A DNA stretch of 64,000 nucleotides, taken from the NCBI GenBank assembly GCA_963556145.1, contig OY744465.1, forward strand, positions 3,224,001 to 3,288,000, in the 5' to 3' direction. Within the stretch, counting starts at the first letter, position 1, and each line of letters starts with the position of its first letter. The position numbers and the translations under genes are program-made. This DNA is from Hygrocybe punicea (Eukaryota; Basidiomycota; Agaricomycetes; Agaricales; Hygrophoraceae). The notes beneath the pieces are model-generated. The model saw only the letters and a program-made list of their open reading frames with translations. It did no database searches and was not told where the DNA came from. Below are positions 10,750 through 21,492 of the stretch, piece by piece.

Positions 10750-13700
10750 TGACCTTGGAAGTCATGGCAGATTGATCAAAGCACAAATGGAATCTACAGA
10801 AAATGTTGTTAGAAATGTGGGTTGGTTAGATAATTGTCCAGATGGCAATGTAGCAGTGAACATATATTCACTTGATGTGGAAGTGCATAAGTCAGCATCT
10901 CAATGGAAATCTGCAGTTCAAGACACAAGACAACAAATTCTTGCTAAACGTAACCAGAATATTCCTTCAAACTCACATAAACATGGCAAACAATATTCAG
11001 ACCCCAACGACAATAATGTGATGGTTATTGACCAGTCATACTTTATGCATAATTTCAAAGCAGAGAATACACAAAGACAGCTGGTGATTGACACTACTGT
11101 TCAACAATTTCACTTGAATACAGAACAAGATAGGGCATTCAGAATTATTGCAAACCATGCTTCATCATGTAGTGAACAATTAAAAATGCATATTGGAGGC
11201 ATGGCTGGTACTGGAAAATCACAAGTGATCAAAGCTGTTGATGATTTTTTTAAAGCTGCAAATGAGTCTTACAAATTTGTTATCCTTGGTCCAACTGGAA
11301 CATCGGCTGCATTACAGAATGGTTCCACATATCATTACTTCTTGGGCATTAATCCAAACTCATCTGGCAAAAATGAAGCCACCAACATTGCTCAGCTCAA
11401 GGCCAGATTAGAAGGAGTTGACTACATATTCATTGATGAGGTTTCAATGATATCTTGCCATAACTTGTATAAAATCAGTGCTAAACTTGCGAAAGCAACA
11501 AACATTCATGACCTGCCATTTGGTGGGATAAACATGATATTTGCTGGAGACTTTGCACGATTGCCACCTGTTGGAGGATCAGCATTGTATAGTGGAACAG
11601 TGGGCATACAAGCACATTCTGGATTAACACCAGATGCTCAGGAAACCGCTGTTGGCAAAGTGCTTTGGCATCAGGTAACCACAGTTGTTATTCTCAGAGA
11701 AAACATGAGACAAAAGACTCAAACTCCCCAAGATGTAAAGTTCAGAACTGCATTGGTCAATATGCGCTATGGAATGTGTACTCCAAATGATATTATATTT
11801 TTGAGAAGCCGAATTGCAGGAAAAAGACCTGATCAACCTAATGTTGCCTCTAAGAATTTCAGAAATGTCCCAATCATCTGCGGCATTCACTCTCAAACGG
11901 ATCAGATCAATTTGCTTGGCTGTGAAAGATTTGCAAAAGACACAAACCAGAAATTAATCAACTTTTATTCTATTGATAGATGGGGAAAGGAAAAGGATGC
12001 ATCTATAAGAAATAAATCAAAAGGCAAATCCAAAGCACTTCATGAATCTGGTGAGATATACTTTGATACTCAAAGAGAAATATGGAAGGTACACCATGGT
12101 GGAACAGAAAACTTTGCTGGTAAATTATCCTTGTGTGTTGGAATGCCAGTCATGCTTAGAAACAATGATGCAACTGAACTTTGCATTACCAAGGGACAAG
12201 AAGGATTTGTTGTTGGTTGGCAGTCTTCAAAAGCAGATCATGGAAAGCGTGTACTGGACACATTGTTTGTTGAGCTTCAAAATCCACCAAAACTTGTGCA
12301 GATTCCTTCTCTGCCACCCAATGTTGTGCAAATTGTGAAAAATACCAAGACAGTTCAGTGTGTATTTCCCAGTGATTTAAAAGAAAGGATAGAAAGACAA
12401 CAGGTTTTGGTTTTGCCAAACTTTGCAATGACTGCACATGCCGCTCAAGGCAAGACAAGACCATACAATGTTGTGCATCTAAACAGCTGCTTTTCACACA
12501 TGGCATATTATTCATCATTGTCAAGAAGTGCTACCGCTGCTGCCACTGTAATTATACAAGGATTTGACAACAAGATAATCACCAGAGGATGCTCTGGATA
12601 TCTCAGACAAAAATTTAGGGAACAAGAACTGCTTGATGACATCACAAGAATGAGATATGAAGGCACATTGCCAGAACATATTGCACAAGATGTCCAGTCA
12701 TCCATGATTCAAAAGTTTCAACAATGGAAAGGCACTGGATATGTTCCATATAAAACTGATGCAGCTTTGAAGTGGTCAGACAGTGATCCCCTGGTGATTG
12801 CTCCTGTGAAAGTCAGTCCATGGCAGATCATTGAGAAGAACAAAAATAGGCAAGCAACCATGTCAATTTCAACTCCTTTTATCCCTGCAAAAGGATCTGT
12901 TCCACTTTTGTCGAGGAAGCATTTGATTGAAACTTGTGAACTGCCAGCAGCTAAGAGACAACGAACGGATATGTCAGGACCTCCAACAGGTTTGATATGG
13001 GATGAACATAATTACAGTTGTGCATACGATTCTATCCTGGTTATATTGTTTGATCTCTGGAAGGAAAATCATACAGTATGGTCTAAAGTATTTCATGATA
13101 TGAATGATTATCTGGCTACTTTATCTGATGGCTTCTCAGATATATTGAAAGGCAATATGACATTTGTGCAACTCAGAAATGACTTAAGGGCTGTTTTGCA
13201 TGATGAGCATCCTGAGACATATCTAATGGGACCTGTTGGAATTAGTGTTGCAACTCTAGCCATGGAGCTTTTACACGTAGACACTGCAGTCACATCTTCT
13301 CAGCATCAATGTACGAAATGTAAATTTGCTGAAAAACCAGTGGATAATCAACTTGGTTATGTTTTACATGGAGAAACTTCAGTTCAAGGGTCTACTATGA
13401 ATTGGATTAAAACATTGTCCCAACAAACACATCAAAGGTGTTCTAAGTGTCAATCGGCTATGCAACAAATCTTATTCTACAATAAAGTGCCACCTGTGCT
13501 TGTTTTGGAATATCTACTCATGGATATTGAGACCAGTCATACACTTGAGTTTGAGACTGACAAAGGGATCAAGTCATTGAGGTTGAAAGGAATTGTTTAT
13601 CATGGCCAATATCATTTCACCAGTAGAATCATAAGTGCAGACAAGAAGGTTTGGTTTCATGATGGTATGACTACTGGAAATACTTGTTCATATGACGGTA

Positions 13701-13774
13701 TGCTTGATAAATTATCTGATGCTGATGTTAGACAATGCAGAGGCAAGAATCTTGTGATTGCAATATATGCTTAA
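10750..13774 (+). pseudogene. Helitron Pif1-type helicase with C-terminal USP-like cysteine peptidase
   Basis: Uninterrupted frame of about 1008 codons, the C-terminal half of the E3 protein. Helicase motifs: Walker A GMAGTGKS (about 11198-11221), Walker B YIFIDEVSM (about 11430), GDFARLPPVGG, LRENMRQ, and TAHAAQGKT near 12435. This fits the Pif1/RecD-like helicases of Helitrons. The last 270 residues form a second domain: HNYSCAYDS with a candidate catalytic Cys (codon 13019-13021), zinc-type pairs CTKC and CSKC, then YHGQYHFTSR with a candidate His (13613-13615) and WFHDG. That order matches ubiquitin-specific proteases. The piece is intact, but the gene's 5' half is broken and E4 separates the halves. 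Confidence 0.85.
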
Positions 13775-13966
13775 AGTTATATGTGGGTGGGTGGGTGGCC
13801 AAATTTTTCTTGTATGAGATATGAAATAAAAAGAGGTTGGGCTGAGCAAGTCTACAACAACAACTTTTGCACTAGAATACTGGGTGGGAGTGGTGGGCTT
13901 AGTCTTGCTCAATATTATTTATGAGGTGGCAGTGTATCAACTCAGAGCAAAGATTGGAACTTTAGG

Positions 13967-14012
13967 AAGAACTCGTTCATGCCATGCGAAGCATTGGCCC
14001 TCTAAACAAGTT
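13967..14012 (+). other. Helitron 3' terminus of E3
   Basis: AAGAACTCGTTC, then a hairpin GCCATGCGAAGCATTGGC, then CTAAACAAGTT. It lies 193 nt after the stop codon of the helicase gene, which fixes the 5'/3' polarity of all the terminal motifs in this window. Confidence 0.75.
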
Positions 14013-14519
14013 GACAACTGCAACATCCAAGTCCATCTGATCAGTATTCGACCCCATAGGAGCATCAAACTGGTGGCCATCATCTTATGAGAATCTTGAG
14101 CAAGTAGTGTTGCCGTAGTTCGGTTCCGAACCTAGCCGAACCCGGTTCAAACCCCGAACCGAACCCGGGGTTCAGTCTAAGTTCAGCCAAATGCTGAACC
14201 GGACCGCGGGTTCGGTTCAGGGTTTCGAGGCTGGCCAGATTTCCTGAACGGCTCCAAACCGCGTCCAAACCGCGAACGCGGATATTTTTAAGGAATTTAT
14301 TTCATTTGTTTTTCATATTTCTTTACTTACCATTTCGTGTTAAACGGTATCATGTGACCGGCCGTGACGAGGTAGCTTTCACGCGACACAGCAACATCAA
14401 CGTGGATTGAACACAACACAATTTGTGTTGTGTTCCTCAAGGTAAGTTTCCTTTTTTTCTTAACTTTACTAATGTTATTTGCGACAGAAAAATTGACAAC
14501 CACGGCAACGACAACCACG

Positions 14520-14623
14520 ACGCCCAGCAGCAGCAGCAGCGATGTCGGCAGCAGCAGCAACAGTGGCAGCGGCATTGGCAACAGCAGCAACAGCAGGAGC
14601 GCAGCAGCAACAGCAGCAACGGA

Positions 14624-14662
<39 letters not shown>

Positions 14663-14707
14663 AGCAGCAGCAGCAACGGCCACGACAGCAGCAGCAGCGC
14701 CGGCAGC

Positions 14708-14742
<35 letters not shown>

Positions 14743-15075
14743 CGCAGGAGCAACAGCAGCAACGGCGGCAGCAGCAACGGCGGCAACAGCAGCAGCAGCA
14801 GCAGCAACGCTGGCAGCAGCAACACCGGCAGCAGCAGCAGCTGCTGCTGGTGCATCAAGCCCCAACATCACCATCAGCGGCGGCAACAACAACGGCAACC
14901 ACCACCACGATGGCCAGCAGCAGCAGCAGCAGCAATGCCGGCAGCAGCAGCAACAGCGGCAGCGGCAACAGCAACAGCAGCAGCAGGAGTGCAGCAGCGA
15001 CGGCGACGGCAGCAGCAGCAGCAGCACCAGCAGTGGGAGCGGCAGCAGCAGCAGCAACAGCACCAGACGGCTCCC
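14520..15075. repeat. Imperfect CAG/GGC triplet array
   Basis: Over 550 nt of CAG, CAA, CGG and GGC triplets. All six frames are open for long stretches (poly-Gln, poly-Ala, poly-Ser), so the long open frames here are not evidence of separate genes. The array lies just after the candidate intron 14442-14487, so one plus-strand frame could be a spliced low-complexity protein. Confidence 0.9.
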
Positions 15076-15089
15076 CCGTAGCCCAACTT

Positions 15090-15141
15090 CCTCGCGAAGC
15101 GTAGCGCCGTATCAATTGATACGTGCCTGCCATTCGCGAGG
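15090..15141. repeat. CCTCGCGA palindrome module in M1
   Basis: A 52-nt inverted repeat: CCTCGCGAA on the left, ATCAATTGAT in the middle (15111-15120), TTCGCGAGG on the right. Similar modules lie at 28110, 36920, 37052, 37153 and 59900. Confidence 0.8.
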
Positions 15142-15341
15142 AGAACGGAGCTCAGGGGTGAGCCAACCTCGGTCTGGGGTTCAGACCGCGTCTGAACCCA
15201 GACCGAACGCTAAGAGACGGTTCAAAGCCGTTCGGGTCCAGGTTTGGCCATGCGCCAAACCGCACCCGAAGTTCAGTTCGTGGTTCCGCCAAAAAGGGTC
15301 GGAACCGGACCGAACTGAACTTCGGCAACACTATGAGCAAG

Positions 15342-16290
15342 CAACTCAAATTAAAATGAGTACTCAGGACTCACCTGAGCATTTTGTTCACACATTTCCA
15401 CATTAATCAAGTCAGAGAGTTCCATGAGTATGTCAAAGGACAGTGGGGAGTTTGGGATAGATGCAAGGTCAAAAATCAGTTCTCTGTGGGTCTAGTACAC
15501 ACCAGATCAATTGGAGATGAAAAGCCAAGCGTAAGTGAAAAAGCCAATGAAAATGTGATTTGTCCAGGTACCAGAGTGGTCTCTTGGAAAGGCAAAGATA
15601 CCAGCAGAAATAAGTTGCCAAGAGGTCCCAAATTGCCTGCAGAATCAAGAGATTTGGATGAGTATACTCTGAGACAAAGAGATAGGAGTGTGAGAATAGA
15701 AAAAGTCAAATACCTTGTGAACAAGCGGTTGGATTTTGCTGATTTTGTGGTAGGTGGATAGAGGGAAGCAAGGGCTTCAAAATAATTCCTAGGATGATGA
15801 AAATATGATTAGGGGTTGCTGCAATATTAACCAAATGTACCTCAATAGTCACAACCACTGAACCAAATGGAGATTTGAAGCTATGGAAAGGAAACCCTTG
15901 CAAAGATCTCCAAGATGGCTCTAGATGTGTAGGATGAAAACACAAAATGAGTGAAATCCAGCGTTGAAAAAAGCAATGTACTTTGTGGTTTATGAGAGCT
16001 TTGACAGCAAAGATTGTTGGTGTAGAACACCAAGAATCAGGCTAGGACAAGCACAGAGGCAGTTTAAATTGTCTGGGACTCCCAAAACAATGGTTGGGGT
16101 AGCAGGTATAGCAGAAAGCAAAAAGCAATACACCACGCTGACCAAACAATATTGTTTGTGCAAAAAATATAACATTTCAATAAATTAATACAACAATGCA
16201 CAAGCTCATTCAAGTGGGAGACAAGGTGCGTGTAGGTCTAAGGTAAGGATCTCCTAACAATGCTGGAGAAACAAAAAACAACTGTGGGTG
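15342..16290. other. Unassigned stretch with a 125-codon open frame
   Basis: A plus-strand frame at 15384-15761 encodes 125 residues (starts MFTHFHINQ, ends FADFVVGG), charged, with no motif I recognise. Coding status is uncertain. 15762-16290 holds no frame of interest. Confidence 0.25.
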
Positions 16291-17090
16291 GAAACCCAAT
16301 GATTCCCTGTGCAGGCGTCCCACTGGCCCAATTGTGTCGTTTGGATCAGAAATGGGGTGCCGGAATTGATCATAGCCTTTGTGAACATAAAGCAGCATTA
16401 TCCAGGCAAAGGTGAACACAAAAATATCAAGACTGCGACTCACGGATTGCGCATGCGGCCATTCCCCTCCCCCAAACTCATCGTTTCGGTGGGCAACGGG
16501 GTGCCGGAATGGATGAGGGCCCATGTGAACCTGAGTCTGCAGTATCCGAGCGAAGGTGAACAAAAAAATTTTCAAGGGGGGGGCAACTCACGGATTGCGT
16601 GCACAGCCGATGCCCTCGCCCAAACTCATCATTTCCATCAGAAAGGGTGTGCCGGAATCAATCACGGCCTGTGTGAACCTGAGTCTGCGGTATCCGAGCG
16701 AAGGTGAACAAAAAACATTTTAAGTGGGGGGGCAACTCACAGAATGCGTGTGTGGCCGATCCCCTCACCGACGGGGTGCTGGAATGGATGAATGCTTGTG
16801 TGAACCTGAGTCTGCCGTATCCAAGTGAAGGTGAACAAAAAAAATTTCAAGAGGGGGGCAACTCACAGATTGCATGCACGGCCAATCCCCTTGCCCAAAC
16901 TCATCGTTTCGGTCAGAAATGCGGGGTCAGAATCGGTCAGGCCTGTGTGAACCTATATGAGTTGTATCCGGGCAAAGTAAACAAGAAAAAAATCCTCAGC
17001 TCACCAATTCCATACGCAGCTGTTCTCCTTACCCAGCCCCATGCTCTTGGTTGAGAATGGGGTGCCGGAATCAATTCACTGTCTGCCATA
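16290..17090. repeat. 130-150-bp tandem repeat, about 5 units
   Basis: Recurrent phrases: GGGGTGCCGGAATGGATGA, GTGTGAACCTGAGTCTGC, GGTGAACAAAAAA, GGCAACTCACGGATTGCG (near 16580, 16730, 16857). Units are diverged. Open frames follow the repeat. 17091-17388 is AT-rich and empty. Confidence 0.8.
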
Positions 17091-17997
17091 TGTACATTTA
17101 AACAAGTGAAACTCTCACCATGTTGCGAGCACTGAAGTGTGTTGTGGTGGGGCTGTTGATGTTGCCAACTGCTGAATAAGCAGAAAGTGACTAGCAAAAT
17201 CACGTCGGGCATTGAGGCGATCTCTCACTTATCACTTTCACATCCAAACATGGACATATCTAGCAATATTATCATTATTATCATCAAATTATTAATTATT
17301 AATTAAATTCAAATTTAATGTTGGTTCTAAATGCTAAAAAATGGTTTCCACTAGCATGTATTGTGAACGAGAGGTCGGGGGGTATAAATTACGAGTTCTT
17401 CCATTTATGGAAAACTCGTTCTTATAAACCCGGTTTTCAGCCATTGAGGTGATTCATTCATTCATCTCAGGGACTGAGGGAAAATTGCATCCCAATATGG
17501 CAACTGAGTTCAAAATCCCGTTTGACTGGTTTCATTCCAGAATTCAGAGCCTCTATTGACTTGCACACTGCATAGACTGTCACCAGATTTGATGAGGAGG
17601 ATGTCATGGGGACTGTCCTGCTGGAAAAAAAATATGGAGGGGATCTGGTATGATTTGGGCTCTCTGTGAGCCATTCTTTGCCAAGGAAATGAGTATAGAT
17701 GCAATAACTAATGTTATACTGCCAATAAAAATGTGGTAATTTCTAACTGTATTTTAGTGTATGTCTGGGTCACTTTTGTCCACTGAAGGCAGTTGTAAAA
17801 TGTGATATCTGAGTCTCTAGAATGCAAACAAGTAAGAGTGGTCCGGAGTTGTGGCTAAAATTAGAGCGGAGTCTTAAATATACAGTGAGAGCTTTCGAGC
17901 TCAGATGAGTGCACAAACCTTCTGTTGCTCAACAGCAACATCGTCGAGGGGGTGGTGTAACAGAGGTATGGACGTAGTTTTATTGTCCTTGGTCTAG

Positions 17998-19690
17998 TAC
18001 TGATGTCTGTAGCCCCCGCAACTCGTTTCCATCGAAAACCAGGGGTCGGGAGGTCTGAGGACGTCACATTCCCGCCTTGTGCCCAACCAGCGCCCCCCAA
18101 CGTTTTCAACCACCAGGACGCCCCACCCAGCCCTATGTTCGACCATCCCTGGCCAGTCTAGACCCCCCGCACCTCATTCTCGTTGAAAACGGGGAGTCAG
18201 GGGGTCCCAGGCCCTCGCAATCCAGCTATCTGCCCAACAACCAACATCCCCCTTTTTCAACCACCAGGACGCCCCACCCCGCCGCGTTTTCGACCATCCC
18301 CGGCCAGTCTAGACCCCCCGCACCTCATTCCCGTTGAAAACAAGGAGTCGGGGGGTCCCAGGCCCTCGCGATCCAGCTATCTGCCCAACAACCAACATCC
18401 CCCTTTTTCAACCACCAGGACAGCCCGTCCCGCCGTGTTTTCGACCACCCCCGGCCAGGCTACACCCCCCGCACCTCGTTCCCGTTGAAAACGCGCGAGT
18501 GGGGGGTCTCAAAACCTCGCGATCCGGCTGTCTGCCCCACCACCACCACCTGCCCTTTTTCTACCAACAGGACACCCGGTCCAGCCCCGTTGTCGACCAT
18601 CCCCGGCCAGTCTAGATCCCCCGCACCTCGTTCCCATTGAAAACGAGAAGTCGGGGGGTCTCCGGCCCTCGCATTCCGCCTGTCTGCCCAGCCAGCAACG
18701 CCCCCCCTTTTTCATCCCCCAGGACAGCCCGTCCCGCGACTTTTTCGACCACCCCCAGCTAGGCTACACCGCCCGCACCTCGTTCGCATCGAAAACGAGG
18801 GGTCGGGGGGTCTCCAGCCCTCGCATTCTGGCTGTCTGCCCAACCAGCAACCCCCCCTTTTTTCATCCCCTGGGACGCCCCACCACGTCCGGTTTTCGAT
18901 CACCCCCGGCTACTGTGCACCCCCCGCACCTCGTTTGAGTTGAATACGAGGGGTCGGGGGGTCTCAGGCCCTCGCATTCCGGCTGTCTGCCCAACCAGCA
19001 ACCCCCCCTTTTTTCATCCCCCGGGGACGCCCCATCCCGTCCGGTTTTCGATCACCCCCGGCTAGGTTACACCCCCCGCACCTCGTTCGCGTCGAAAACG
19101 AGGGGTCGGGGGATCTCAGGCCCTCGCATTCCGGCTGTCTGCCCAACCAGCAACACCCCCCCTTTTTCATCCCCCAGGACAACCCGTCCCATGGCTTTTA
19201 TGACTACCCCCGGCTAGGTTACACCCCCCGCACCTCGTTCGCGTCGACAATGAGGGGTCGGGGGGTCTCCGGCCCTCGCATTCCGCCTGTCTGCTCAACC
19301 GGCAACCCTCCCCCCCCTTTTCATCCCCCGGGACGCCCCACCCTGTACGGTTTTCGATCACCCCCGACCAGTGCACACCCCCCGCACCTCGTTCGCGTCG
19401 ACCACGAGGGGTCGGGGGGTCTCAGGCCCTCGCGATCCGGCATTCTGCCCAACCACCACCACCCTCCCTTTTTCTACCTCCAGGACACCCGTTTTCGACC
19501 ACCCCCGGCCAGTCTACACCCCCCGGACCTCGTTCGCGTTGAAAATGAGGGGTCGGGGGGGTCTCAGGCCCTCGGATTCCGGCTGTCTGCCCAACCACCC
19601 CCCCCCCCGTTTTCACTCACCATGTCACCCCGTCCCACACCCCTCATCTAGATCCCTGTACCCTGTTTCTCTTGAAAACGCGAAGTTGGG
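17998..19690 (+). repeat. Main 150-bp satellite array, about 11 units
   Basis: Units begin near 18170, 18325, 18475, 18625, 18775, 18930, 19079, 19228, 19385 and 19520, spaced close to 150 bp. Conserved phrases: CCCCGCACCTCGTTCGCGT, GAAAACGAGGGGTCGGGGGG, CTGTCTGCCCAACCAGCAA, TTTTCGACCACCCCCGGC. This is the reference array for the family seen at six other places in the window. Confidence 0.9.
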
Positions 19691-20125
19691 GGTGTCAGGC
19701 CTTCCATTTTTGACTCATATATTTACTTATATTTAATTATTAAATAGAAATTAAATATTATATAATCAATTTCCAAATTTATCTTTGAAATCTTAAATGC
19801 TACACTTGTGACACATCATCTGCTAGTGCATAACATGCTATTCTACTGTGTTGTGTTCCTACTACTCCTGCTGTTCCCCATTCCCTCTGGTCTCAACAGT
19901 TCTCATGTCTGTTTTACGGTTCCTTTCTTGTTGTCAGTGACACATTCTGACCATTCATTTAACTTGTGTTGCATGACAGGCCAATGTGAATGCCAATGCA
20001 TCATTGCATATGTGATTTCTTCACAAAGACGGGTTGGTTTATCTGACCATTGATTGAAGCACCAGAAATCTCTGGTGGCCTTGTTTACACCGTACACGGC
20101 TCGGTCCACTATGTAATGTTTCAAT
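19691..20125. other. Non-coding stretch inside E5
   Basis: AT-rich start, then 300 nt with no convincing frame in register with the USP fragment that follows. Nothing supported. Confidence 0.4.
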
Positions 20126-20446
20126 TATCCGTACCATCTACTATACAAAACACCTGAGTTGCTGGTATTAGAATATCCCAACATAAACATGATTACCAGT
20201 CATCAAATAACTGTAAATGTAAATGACAAGTCAGTAAATTTGTATCTAAGAGGTATTGTATATGTTGGAGGATATCACTCTACATCTCAATTCATATCAG
20301 AAGATGGCACAATTTGGTATCATGATGGTATGACAACTGGAGCAACATGTAAGCAAGATGGTCACATTGGTATCATGTCAGATGATGGTTTTAAAAGATA
20401 TGAAGATAAAATTCTTGTGCTAGCAGTTTATGCTCAAAACCAGTAA
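20126..20446 (+). pseudogene. USP-like peptidase C-terminus (Helitron fragment)
   Basis: About 106 residues homologous to the last part of the 10750-13774 protein. The pieces ELLVLEYPNIN, LRGIVYVGGYHSTSQ, IWYHDGMTTGATC and KILVLAVYA line up with VLVLEYLLMDI, LKGIVYHGQYHFTSR, VWFHDGMTTGNTC and NLVIAIYA. The candidate catalytic His (GYHST) and the WYHDG motif remain; the Cys part is missing. Stop at 20444-20446. It cannot be an active peptidase alone. Confidence 0.75.
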
Positions 20447-20594
20447 TTTAATATAATTGAGGACTATTGGGTGGGAAAGTGGGACATTCAAAATTTTCAC
20501 CATTGTAAATTCATATTGGACATCAAAATTGAAGGAAATCTTCAGGGTGGGAAAGTGGGCCATTAAATATAGGAATGTTATAAATACATTACAT

Positions 20595-21060
20595 TAGGGC
20601 AGGTCAAGGGTATGCAATACCCCCAGGGGTTAAGAGTACGGGTACCACGGGTTAAGGGTACGAGTCCAGCCTCAGAATACCCGCAGTACTCACGCGGGTA
20701 TGGGCTGTATTTTTTTTGGGAGAAGAAACATCAAAAACTCAATTTTTGGGGTATTTTTCGCTATTTTTGAGGGATATAATGAGAATCATTGCTTGTAAAA
20801 ATATGTAAAAATGCTCTCAACACTCCCCACAGTATTCTGAACATTGTGCTCCTTTACACTAAAGGGATCCGACCAGTATTCCGTCCACAATAACCATAAA
20901 AACCACCAAAAACAGGTAAAAATGGGGTATTTTGCATGTTTCTTCCTGTACCCCTGCAAAACCCGTGCCATACCCGTACTTTTGGCCTCGGGTACGTACC
21001 TGTGACGGGTACGGGTCCGAGTACAGCCCCAGAGCACTGCGGGTGTACCCCTGACTGGCC
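20595..21060. mobile_element. 466-bp MITE with 11-bp flanking repeat
   Basis: Ends TAGGGCAGGTCAAGGGTA and TACCCCTGACTGGCC are imperfect inverted repeats. ATACATTACAT occurs at 20584-20594 and again at 21061-21071. Subterminal GGGTACGGGT and TACCCGTACT motifs are inverted too. No coding region. Superfamily not decided; a 9-11 bp duplication would suit a Mutator-like element. Confidence 0.7.
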
Positions 21061-21492
21061 ATACATTACATGATGTCAAACACTTAAGTTCTTATTGTTA
21101 CTTATTGCCCGAGCACTGATAAGTAATGGTAACAGTGGTAGTGGTAAATGCCAGGATAAACTGTTGTATAACTGACATTCAGTCCACTCCAATGTTGGAT
21201 GACTGTTGATATACAACTATGGCAAGAACAAGTGTAAATAATATTGTCCAAGAGATTAGTAGTCCCTTGATCAAAGGCCCCAACTGAGGACAAGTAGTAC
21301 ATTGTTACTAACAGAACAGGATAACATAGAATGTATGATTCCAAATTCCGACAATGTTCACATATACTATGATTATTCTTGTTATACATTACAACTGCAG
21401 ATTATGTAGAATAAATAATGGACATCAAATGATTGAATAGAACCAAGAAGAACTCGTTCATGCCACGCTTGCGATGGCCCACTTCCCCAAGT

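Larger units (their letters stand above)
2469..14012 (+). mobile_element. Autonomous Helitron-like element E3, decayed and interrupted
   Basis: The coding order DUF6570, Helitron_like_N/HUH Rep, Pif1 helicase and USP-like peptidase runs on the plus strand and ends 235 nt before the 3' terminus (13967-14012). The inverted motif ACGAGTTCTT at 5' ends and AAGAACTCGT placed before the 3' hairpin is the asymmetric arrangement known from Helitron2/Helentron elements. The 5' terminus of this copy is not visible because E2 lies at 2468. E4 (7259-10749) splits the coding region. Frameshifts and stops show that it is dead. Confidence 0.7.
14105..15333. mobile_element. hAT-type non-autonomous element M1 with triplet array
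   Basis: Ends are TAGTGTTGCCGTAGTTCGG and its inverse CTTCGGCAACACTA, flanked by the 8-bp duplication TGAGCAAG (14097-14104 and 15334-15341). TIR and TSD length fit hAT. No transposase. The interior has a candidate GT-AG intron (14442-14487, with TTTACTAAT before the AG), a long CAG/GCA array, and a CCTCGCGA palindrome at 15090-15141. It is the best-delimited of three related elements (also 36747 and 54585). Confidence 0.85.
17389..21492 (+). mobile_element. Helitron-like deletion derivative E5
   Basis: The 5' terminus at 17389 (TTACGAGTTCTTCC, hairpin to 17424) and 3' terminus at 21446-21492 (AAGAACTCGTTC, hairpin GCCACGCTTGCGATGGC, CCCCAAGT) are both in plus orientation. Inside are a satellite array (17998-19690), the tail of the USP-like domain (20126-20446) and a small inserted MITE (20595-21060). 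Rep and helicase are lost. It is the only copy here in which both ends and a piece of the protein gene are kept. Confidence 0.7.

Noticed and set aside
14420..15410. Long open frames on both strands (poly-Gln, poly-Ala, poly-Leu), up to 327 codons
   Set aside because: They are forced by the CAG/GGC triplet array, which has no stops in most frames. Only the single plus-strand frame after the 14442-14487 intron is worth testing.
15384..15761. Candidate real gene of 125 codons
   Set aside because: Kept only as an unassigned frame: no motif, no introns, no homologue recognised, and it lies between repeats.
16290..17090. CRISPR-like array impression from regular repeats
   Set aside because: Repeats are long, diverged and without unique spacers, and the DNA is fungal; it is an ordinary minisatellite.
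18077..19736. Pro/Ser-rich frames (up to 133 codons) in the satellite
   Set aside because: Repeat with the 150-bp unit; no start, splice or domain logic.
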